In this document: one piece after another, positions 5,366-10,492 of the stretch
How positions within the stretch are numbered: the first letter of the stretch is position 1
Layout of the letters: each line of letters opens with the position of its first letter
NCBI GenBank assembly: GCA_002483395.1
Contig: DLHV01000192.1
Coordinates: 1,601 to 12,092, forward strand
Reading direction: 5' to 3'
DNA from: Chloracidobacterium sp. UBA7659
GTDB lineage: Bacteria; Acidobacteriota; Blastocatellia; Pyrinomonadales; Pyrinomonadaceae
Length of the DNA stretch: 10,492 nt
Notes under the pieces: model-generated
Told to the model about the DNA's origin: nothing
The model's database searches: none
The model's input: the letters and a program-made list of their open reading frames with translations, nothing else
Translations under genes and position numbers: made by a program

Positions 5366-6346
5366 CTACTGTTCAGGCTTGCCGATTCCGAATCGCGTGT
5401 CATTGCCGTTAAAGAACACCTGTTGTGCAAACGACGCGTAAGAATGGGCGTTGTGCAGCTGGTTCAATGCCGGCTGCCTCGCATATGCGGCGGCGTTCTC
5501 ATTAATATGATTCGCACCATTTGATGCCGCGGGATGATCGGCTATGTGGACTGGCTCGTGAAGCACCATTGCGGCCCGGCAGCCCGGACCGAATCCGGTA
5601 GTGCCCGAGCGTTCGCGAAACGCGGGCGTAAAATTCACCTTCCCTGAGGCGAGCGGGACATGTGCCGGGGTCCCATTGGCCGATTCGGCAGAGGTCGTAT
5701 CGTCAATGAAAAACGCGGTGTTTCCGACCAAAATACCGAGACTCTTTACATAAATTTCGAGTATCTTGTCGATGAAGGGGATACGCGAGGTCGACAAAGT
5801 GCTGATATGAAAATGCGTTTCCAGAGCTTCGAGCGTAACCGCCACTAGCCGTGGAGGTATCGGCGCAAGCGGCGACGGGTTCGCGATGAACCCCCGGGTG
5901 TCCGTCAGGCCGCTTATCGCCCCTCTCGCCCAAAGGATCGACGTTGCGGCGTCACGCTTGGCTAACGCCGACATGGTTAGCGACGGCGCTGGTGGTGGTG
6001 GTGGTGGTGGCGGAACGACACCGCCCCTCCTCGGTAATTCGCCGTCTAACGCAGCCACGGTTTTTTTACCGACAACCCGATCTATCTTACCCGCGAAGTT
6101 AACAAGCGGAGGGGTTTGCCTCGATTTATAGAGGGCAACCAGATCGCCCGTGTCGGCTCCAAACAGATCACTAACAGGTATTTGTCGTACCGCCGGGCTT
6201 TGTTTTGCCGCCCAGGCATTTAGTGCCTTCTTTATAAGCACAACCCATGGGCCTCTGGGTGCGAACCGCTCACCTATGTGGTCACTGTCTTTGTTTGCAC
6301 AGTCAACCAATTTCCGGTTATCTGCAAATTCTGATTGAAATGCCAT
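5366..6346 (-). CDS. Putative effector: peptidoglycan-binding-like domain, polyproline linker, HExxH metallopeptidase domain
   Basis: The ATG at 6346 has AAGGAGA about 6 bases upstream, giving 326 residues without a signal peptide. Residues 22-104 resemble a peptidoglycan-binding (PG_binding_1-like) domain: an opening IGERFAPRGPWVVLIKKAL and a closing IDRVVGKKTVAALDGEL. Eight prolines (112-119) form the linker. The C-terminal domain (about 125-326) contains HEPVH (263-267), an HExxH zinc site with Glu264 as catalytic base. It is followed by INENAAAYA (281-289), where Glu283 may be the third ligand, and LHNAHSYASFAQQV (297-310). The NA(D/H)SYxxFA ending recalls M35/Lys-specific metallo-endopeptidase-like proteins, which often appear in polymorphic toxins. 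Release by an injection system and activity on peptidoglycan or host proteins are inference. It lies tail-to-tail with the Gln-rich gene and divergent from the FkbM gene. Confidence 0.65.
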   Translation of the reverse strand: MAFQSEFADNRKLVDCANKDSDHIGERFAPRGPWVVLIKKALNAWAAKQSPAVRQIPVSDLFGADTGDLVALYKSRQTPPLVNFAGKIDRVVGKKTVAALDGELPRRGGVVPPPPPPPPAPSLTMSALAKRDAATSILWARGAISGLTDTRGFIANPSPLAPIPPRLVAVTLEALETHFHISTLSTSRIPFIDKILEIYVKSLGILVGNTAFFIDDTTSAESANGTPAHVPLASGKVNFTPAFRERSGTTGFGPGCRAAMVLHEPVHIADHPAASNGANHINENAAAYARQPALNQLHNAHSYASFAQQVFFNGNDTRFGIGKPEQ

Positions 6347-6579
6347 GATATTTCTCCTTACCTATCAAAAACCAATCCGTTCAGTTAGTCATCAAGAGGC
6401 TAAACTCAATCTTTCGTCGTTTCCGAAAACCCCTTTTTGAGCATCTGGCAGGTAACGCGGCTTACTCCTGTTGATGAGAGACGCTGAAGAAATTAATATT
6501 TGCGCTAACGCTGAGTAATAGTTCTTTGGGTCGTCCGGAAAATCGCTTTGACGGGGTGTTATGACGTAAGATTGAATCT

Positions 6580-7317
6580 ATGGAAAAGCTGATTCGACGC
6601 TCCGGCCGTTTTCTTTTTGGCCGAATTCTGCCGCGTTTGGCATATCCGGTGGTGTCGGGGCCGTTAAAATTCTCGCGGTTTATTCTCGGTTCGATGGCCG
6701 GCGACGGCGGCGGAGCTTCAATCTATTTCAACAAGATGGAACCGGAGCAGGCTGAGGCAATGCTGCGGGAATTGAAGGAAGGCGACGTCTTTTTCGATAT
6801 CGGTGCCAACGTCGGTTATTACTCGATCCTCGCTTCGAAAATTGTAGGGAAAACTGGGACTGTAATAGCCTGCGAGCCGGTTATTCGGAATCTAGCGTTT
6901 CTGCAACAGCACGTTGTCTTGAACAAAGCAGAAAATGTCAGAATCCTCGCATTCGCGTGCTCGGACGAGAATGGGACCGCCCGGTTTTCGCTTGGCCCGA
7001 ATAGCGCGATGGGTCAATTAGTTGCGGGGGGGGGCTCGCAAGCTGATATACTCGTGCCGGCGATCACGCTTGCTACGATCACCGAAGAATTGGGTTTGCT
7101 GCCGGATGTGCTCAAGATCGATGTCGAGGGAGCGGAATTGGGCGTTCTACAAGGTGGAATCGAAATCCTGAACCGAAAAAAGCCGACGATCTTTCTTTCG
7201 ACTCATTCGATCGAGCTTCGGAAAGACTGCCTGAAGTTATTAAAGGAAATCGGGTACGACGCGGAACCGTTGGTCGAAGATACGGATCCACACGAATTCC
7301 TCGCTAGGGCGATCTAG
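6580..7317 (+). CDS. FkbM-family SAM-dependent methyltransferase
   Basis: The 245-residue product has the class I methyltransferase signature of the FkbM family. It shows FFDIGANVGYYS (71-82; SAM-binding motif I), ACEPV (97-101; acidic residue after strand 2) and VLKIDVEGAE (177-186; motif typical of FkbM proteins), ending in the 'PTIFLSTHS' strand. FkbM enzymes O-methylate diverse acceptors such as macrolides and cell-surface glycans, and the acceptor here cannot be told. Residues 1-40 form a basic, partly hydrophobic N-terminal extension that may associate with membrane. The ATG at 6580 has no clear Shine-Dalgarno, and a start further inside would cut before the N-terminal helix only. A run of nine G (7026-7034) encodes the Ala-Gly-Gly-Gly segment (149-152). 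It stands alone, divergent from the metallopeptidase gene with a 233-base gap. Confidence 0.88.
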   Translation: MEKLIRRSGRFLFGRILPRLAYPVVSGPLKFSRFILGSMAGDGGGASIYFNKMEPEQAEAMLRELKEGDVFFDIGANVGYYSILASKIVGKTGTVIACEPVIRNLAFLQQHVVLNKAENVRILAFACSDENGTARFSLGPNSAMGQLVAGGGSQADILVPAITLATITEELGLLPDVLKIDVEGAELGVLQGGIEILNRKKPTIFLSTHSIELRKDCLKLLKEIGYDAEPLVEDTDPHEFLARAI

Positions 7318-7332
7318 CGTCGCCTCCTCTTT

Positions 7333-7390
7333 AGTCCCTGACGGGACTTAAATCGTTGTTCTTATTCAAGGACGTCCCTACCGGGGGCTT
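7333..7390. repeat. REP-like pair of short hairpin units
   Basis: AGTCCCTGACGGGACTT (7333-7349) forms a 6-bp stem (AGTCCC/GGGACT) with a TGAC loop. A related, partly decayed unit, CGTCCCTACCGGGGGCTT (7373-7390), follows 40 bases later in the same orientation. The pair fills the gap between the convergent FkbM and Trm112-like methyltransferase genes. The form resembles REP-type palindromes that are dispersed between genes. With one window the copy number cannot be seen. The first hairpin could also weakly terminate transcription but has no T-run. Confidence 0.5.
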
Positions 7391-7416
7391 TGGAACTGTT
7401 TCTGATCCTGCGCCGC

Positions 7417-8544
7417 CTATTTGCCCCCCAAAACCGCAATGCTGCTTCCCATTCTTCGCATTCCGGGGATGACCGAACATACGGCATCGTCGATCTTGCC
7501 CACGTACCAGGGAAGTTGCTTGCTTACATTGATCCCGAACTTCGCCAGAGCCAGGAACGCGTATCGCGTTATTGTCCCGTGCTGAATGAGTTTCGAATTT
7601 CTAAAAGCATCCTGCATTGGACCGACACGCTTCGCTGTCAGCGGCGTGCAATAAGCATCCTCGCGCTGGCCGAGCATTTTTGTCCCGATCGCATAAAGCG
7701 GTGCCCGCCATGGCTCGACCGCGGCGAATTTTCCTCCTGTGCGCAGGACACGTGCGGCTTCGGGAAGGGCCAATTCGGTCTGCATATGATGCAGGCAGCC
7801 GCCCGCAAAGACGGCGTCAAACGTTTCCGCCATGATCGGCAATTCTTCGGCGATCGCCACCACGCAGCGGAATCGCTCGCCGACGCCTGCCGATTCGGCA
7901 AGCCCGCGGGCTATCGTCGCTTCACCCAGCATAGGAGTTATCAGCCACGCCTCGTCCGCACCGGCCATCGCGAATTTAATCACATGAGTGCCTGAACCTC
8001 CGAGTTGCAAAACCCGTTGGTTTTTATAAGGCCCAAGGTACTGATAAGCATCCCACAGTGCCGCTGAGTCATGAACCGTATCGACCCACCTTTGCCAGGG
8101 CGCGGGAAACGAGGCTCGTTCTTCATCGGTTGCAGCCAACTCGGTTGGCAGAATCGATTCAGCTCCGCCTTTCTCAAGCTCTTCGGACGCATTCGTAGCG
8201 GCGGTGTTGTAGAACTCCATCTCCTCGTATGCCTCCGCGTATCTCGGATCGGTCAGGTCGAAGGCCGTCTGATCTTCAGCAACAGTAAGAGCCTCCGGTG
8301 CGAGAAGGATAGGGATTCCATCGACAACCGGATACGCGCATTTTAGGTCTTCACGCAGAAGGACCTGCGGCGTAACACCAGCCGGTTTGGACGCTTTGCC
8401 CTTTGCATTTAACGACTCCGCGCGCGGACGCAGTTCGCCTTTCATTCGCTCTTGAGCTGTTTCGAGCGCGACAAGTTCGAGCCCGATCTTTGTCACCGGA
8501 CAGATCAATGCGTCGACCGAGCCGTGTTGTTTCTCCAAATTCAT
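7417..8544 (-). CDS. Class I SAM-dependent methyltransferase with Trm112-like N-terminal segment
   Basis: The frame extends to a TTG at 8622, but the ATG at 8544 is preferred because homology-like sequence begins there (MNLEKQHGSVDALICPVTK); neither start has a good ribosome-binding site. The 375 residues open with a Trm112p-like module: ICPV (14-17) and CAYPVVDGIPILL (69-81), the usual C-P...YP(V/I)xDGIPxLL pattern, with a long insert between. Only two cysteines (15 and 69) remain, so zinc binding is doubtful. The methyltransferase core follows, with VLQLGGSGTHVIKFAMAGA (178-196; motif I), FDAVFAGGCLHHM (242-254) and EAARVLRTGGKFAAVEPWR (262-280). The pattern fits the ubiE/methyltransferase 11 group. 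Proteins of this build often modify small molecules or glycolipids, and the substrate is unknown. It is divergent from der. Confidence 0.83.
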   Translation of the reverse strand: MNLEKQHGSVDALICPVTKIGLELVALETAQERMKGELRPRAESLNAKGKASKPAGVTPQVLLREDLKCAYPVVDGIPILLAPEALTVAEDQTAFDLTDPRYAEAYEEMEFYNTAATNASEELEKGGAESILPTELAATDEERASFPAPWQRWVDTVHDSAALWDAYQYLGPYKNQRVLQLGGSGTHVIKFAMAGADEAWLITPMLGEATIARGLAESAGVGERFRCVVAIAEELPIMAETFDAVFAGGCLHHMQTELALPEAARVLRTGGKFAAVEPWRAPLYAIGTKMLGQREDAYCTPLTAKRVGPMQDAFRNSKLIQHGTITRYAFLALAKFGINVSKQLPWYVGKIDDAVCSVIPGMRRMGSSIAVLGGK

Positions 8545-8624
8545 AATTGAGCCACGAGGCAGCAGGCAAACTTCGATGTTAGTTGAAACGGTTGGTGAAT
8601 TCAATAATCGCGGATCGGCCAAAG

Positions 8625-8653
8625 TTGTAGATTCGCAAATGCTTTATTATTCT
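8625..8653 (+). promoter_or_regulatory. Sigma-70-type promoter of der, giving a near-leaderless mRNA
   Basis: TTGTAG (8625-8630) and TATTCT (8648-8653) are separated by 17 bases, a good match to the -35/-10 layout. Transcription would start about 7 bases after the -10 box, at roughly 8660-8661, exactly at the ATG of der. There is no Shine-Dalgarno sequence before that ATG, which agrees with a leaderless start. The start site is predicted, not measured. Confidence 0.5.
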
Positions 8654-8660
8654 CTAGCTA

Positions 8661-10049
8661 ATGAAAGCACCGTTAGTTGCCATTATCGGCCGGCCGAATG
8701 TCGGCAAATCCACGCTTTTTAATCGGCTGACGGGTTCGCGTAAATCGATCGTCGGCGATGAATCGGGCATCACGCGTGACCGCATTTTCGGCGATGTCGA
8801 ATGGAAATCGCGGACATTTGAACTCGTCGATACGGGCGGCATTGTTCCTGACGACGAAGCGGTAATTCCGGCAAACATATTCAAACAAGCCGGTTATGCG
8901 ATTGATGAAGCCCAGGCAATTATTTGGGTTGTCGATGCGCGGGCAGGCGTGACGCCTCTGGATGAAGAGATTTCCGTGTTTCTGCGGAATATAGGCAAAC
9001 CTATTTTTATAGCCGCAAACAAGGCCGAGACGCGGAAGGTCGAAGAAGAAGCCGCCGAGTTTTATAGGTTTGGATTCGAGTTGGCGCCGCTGTCTGCCGA
9101 GCACGGAACCTCGATAGGCGATCTGCTGGATCAGGTTTTCGACGTGCTCGAATTTGAGGACGAAGTCGAAGAAGAAAAGAGCGAAGAAATAAAGCTCGCG
9201 ATCATCGGCCGGCCGAATGTCGGAAAGTCTTCGCTGCTGAACAGCATTCTCGGTGAGGAACGCGTGATCGTTTCGCCGATCCCCGGAACGACCCGCGATG
9301 CGATCGACACCGAACTCGAAGTTGACGGCCAGAAATATATTCTCATCGACACCGCCGGTATTCGCCGAAAGGGAAAGACGGTCGAGATGGCCGAAAAGAT
9401 GTCCGTCATCATGGCCCGGAAAGCTCTGGAGCGGGCCGATGTAGCTATATTGATAATTGACGCAACCGAAGGAGCGACGCATCTCGACGCAAACATCGCG
9501 GGTTATGCCGTCGATTCGGGCTGCTCGGTTATCATTGCGGTAAACAAATGGGATGCGGTTGAGGAAAAGGAAACGAATACGATCTATGAATTCGAGCGTG
9601 AAATGCGGCAGCATATGAAATTTTTGGATTGGGCCCCGATGGTCGCGATTTCCGCACTGACCGGACAGCGCGTGACGAAGATTCTTCCGCTGGTAGCGAA
9701 AGCAAACGCCGCCCGTAACCTGCGTGTCCCGACAGCCCAACTCAATAAGTTCTTCGAGGACAGCATTTCACAGCCGCGGGGCGGAACGGCACCGTCTCCG
9801 GTTGCCGGCGGTGTGTCGCGGTTAAAGGTACAGTATATTACTCAGGGCGGGATCCGTCCGCCACTATTTGTTCTCTTCACATCTGGCGGAAACAAGGCCG
9901 GATTACACTTTTCGTATTTGAGGTATATTGAAAATCGGCTTCGCGACGCTTTTGAGTTTTTCGCGACACCTATTCGCTTGAAGGAAAAGCACAAGATTAG
10001 AAAGACCTTAACGCAAAGGCGCCAAGACGCCAGGCCGCAAAGACCCTGA
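8661..10049 (+). CDS. der: Ribosome-assembly GTPase Der (EngA)
   Basis: Der is an essential GTPase with two G domains in tandem that helps assemble the 50S subunit. Domain 1 shows GRPNVGKST (10-18), DTGG (57-60) and NKAE (120-123); domain 2 shows GRPNVGKSS (183-191), PGTTRD (208-213), DTAG (230-233) and NKWD (295-298). An acidic linker (about 163-177) joins them. The KH-like C-terminal domain (about 350-440) ends with FATPIRLKEKHKIRK, a typical Der end. The first G4 motif has Glu where Asp is usual. The length of 462 is normal for the family (about 430-490). The last 14 residues (TLTQRRQDARPQRP) are encoded by a repeat element and are probably not native. The ATG at 8661 is fixed by the family N-terminus KAPLVAIIGRPNVGKS. 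Confidence 0.97.
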   Translation: MKAPLVAIIGRPNVGKSTLFNRLTGSRKSIVGDESGITRDRIFGDVEWKSRTFELVDTGGIVPDDEAVIPANIFKQAGYAIDEAQAIIWVVDARAGVTPLDEEISVFLRNIGKPIFIAANKAETRKVEEEAAEFYRFGFELAPLSAEHGTSIGDLLDQVFDVLEFEDEVEEEKSEEIKLAIIGRPNVGKSSLLNSILGEERVIVSPIPGTTRDAIDTELEVDGQKYILIDTAGIRRKGKTVEMAEKMSVIMARKALERADVAILIIDATEGATHLDANIAGYAVDSGCSVIIAVNKWDAVEEKETNTIYEFEREMRQHMKFLDWAPMVAISALTGQRVTKILPLVAKANAARNLRVPTAQLNKFFEDSISQPRGGTAPSPVAGGVSRLKVQYITQGGIRPPLFVLFTSGGNKAGLHFSYLRYIENRLRDAFEFFATPIRLKEKHKIRKTLTQRRQDARPQRP

Positions 10050-10133
10050 AGGGTTGTTGTGAGTAGCCGCCTTTGATTCTGCCCGATTTGCAGCTTCAGC
10101 TTGCGTCTTCGCGTCTCGGCGTCTTCGCGTTAA
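10008..10133. repeat. Inverted-repeat element overlapping the 3' end of der
   Basis: The left arm (10008-10045) begins TTAACGCAAAGGCGCCAAGA and continues with CGC-rich purine blocks. The right arm (10100-10133), read on the minus strand, begins TTAACGCGAAGACGCCGAGA. The first ~25 bases match with only a few differences. A small hairpin ACCCT-GA-AGGGT (10043-10054) lies just inside the left arm. Such AACGCAAAGGCGC... repeats are recurrent intergenic sequences in many bacterial genomes. No transposase is encoded inside. The left arm supplies the last codons and stop of der, and the right arm ends 12 bases before the MauE-like start codon. Confidence 0.7.
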
Positions 10134-10145
10134 AATATTCTAATA

Positions 10146-10492
10146 ATGGAACTCGCTTTACTCGTCACCAGACTTATTCTCTTTGCCGTTTTCACATTGG
10201 CCGGAATCGGCAAGCTTTTGGATCCGCAAGGCTCCGTAAAGGCAATGCGCGAATTCGGGACGCCTGATGAATTCGCCAAAACATTTGCGATAGCGTTGCC
10301 CTTCGCTGAGATCGTGTTTGCCTTTTGTTTTTTGTTCAAGGAAATGTCCTGGATCGGAGCGCTCGGAGCACTTTTGCTGCTGCTCAGCTTCATCGGCGGG
10401 ATGATATGGCAGATTTCGCAGGGCAAGGCTCCCGACTGCCATTGTTTCGGCCAGATACACAGCGAGCCGGTCAGTAAAAAGAGCCTTATCCG
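10146..10492 (+). CDS. MauE/DoxX-like integral membrane protein, 3' end outside window
   Basis: From the ATG at 10146 an open frame runs to the window edge, giving 115 full codons without a stop. The sequence has hydrophobic segments at about 5-25 (ending in the family-typical LAGIGKLLDP), 47-64 and 69-90. A DCHCFG motif (97-102) with Cys98 and Cys100 follows. This matches the MauE family (methylamine utilisation protein), which lies in the DoxX/DsbD-like group and carries a membrane-facing Cys-x-Cys(-Phe-Gly) motif thought to act in thiol-disulfide exchange. In many bacteria such proteins have a thioredoxin-like domain attached or encoded next, and the missing 3' part may hold it. There is no strong ribosome-binding site. 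The upstream inverted repeat reaches nearly to the start codon, so the promoter is likely within or before it. Confidence 0.82.
   Translation, partial: MELALLVTRLILFAVFTLAGIGKLLDPQGSVKAMREFGTPDEFAKTFAIALPFAEIVFAFCFLFKEMSWIGALGALLLLLSFIGGMIWQISQGKAPDCHCFGQIHSEPVSKKSLI

Noticed and set aside
5992..6011. The GGT repeat as a plus-strand polyglycine-coding sequence
   Set aside because: On the plus strand the frame is short and featureless. On the minus strand it encodes the polyproline linker of a gene with a good ribosome-binding site.
6549..6575. TTGACG (6549-6554) with a following TAAGAT as the FkbM gene promoter
   Set aside because: The spacing is about 13 bases, too short for a normal sigma-70 promoter, and no other -10 fits well.
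7390..7995. A 201-codon plus-strand frame opposite the Trm112-like methyltransferase
   Set aside because: It lies against clear methyltransferase motifs on the minus strand and shows no family features itself.
8673..9740. A 355-codon open frame on the minus strand opposite der
   Set aside because: The plus strand encodes a complete, conserved Der. The antisense frame has no recognisable domain and its length follows from the codon bias of der.
10008..10133. The repetitive 10008-10133 stretch as a CRISPR array
   Set aside because: There are only two arms in inverted, not direct, orientation and no regular spacers.

Overview
The window looks like chromosomal DNA of a diderm (Gram-negative) bacterium of roughly 50% GC. 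An arabinose-5-phosphate isomerase for Kdo/LPS synthesis, several signal-peptide proteins and a MauE-type membrane protein support a cell with an outer membrane. The mixture of housekeeping genes, FkbM-type methyltransferase, glutamine-rich exported protein and toxin-like proteins would fit Acidobacteriota (for example Blastocatellia). That assignment is inference from gene style only; there is no rRNA or tRNA in the window to confirm it.

Left part (1-2750): the 3' end of a DUF4440/SnoaL-like protein gene, then kdsD 14 bases downstream in the same direction. A small conserved gene of unknown function lies convergent to kdsD on the minus strand. It is broken by one frameshift at about 1733-1737, and the two halves join into a ~145-residue protein. 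A divergent gene for an exported, possibly lipid-binding protein follows.

Middle part (2799-6346): two minus-strand genes encode large proteins without signal peptides that look like polymorphic-toxin or injected-effector proteins. One has an ADP-ribosyltransferase-like N-terminal domain; the other has a peptidoglycan-binding-like domain, a polyproline linker and an HExxH metallopeptidase domain. Both have strong Shine-Dalgarno sites, unlike the housekeeping genes here. Between them, on the plus strand, is a secreted, extremely Gln/Arg-rich protein with a Tyr/Gly-rich C-terminus, followed by a clear intrinsic terminator. This is the accessory, least explained part of the window.

Right part (6580-10492): an FkbM-family methyltransferase, a second methyltransferase (minus strand) with a Trm112-like N-terminus, the essential ribosome-assembly GTPase Der, and the start of a MauE/DoxX-like membrane protein that runs off the window. 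Two intergenic repeat structures are visible here: a REP-like hairpin pair at 7333-7390, and a 126-bp inverted-repeat element at 10008-10133 whose left arm supplies the last codons of der. The der promoter sits so close to its ATG that the mRNA may be leaderless.

Most genes appear to be single transcription units in alternating directions. The only likely operon pair is the DUF4440 gene with kdsD. No mobile element with a transposase, no CRISPR array and no RNA gene was recognised.
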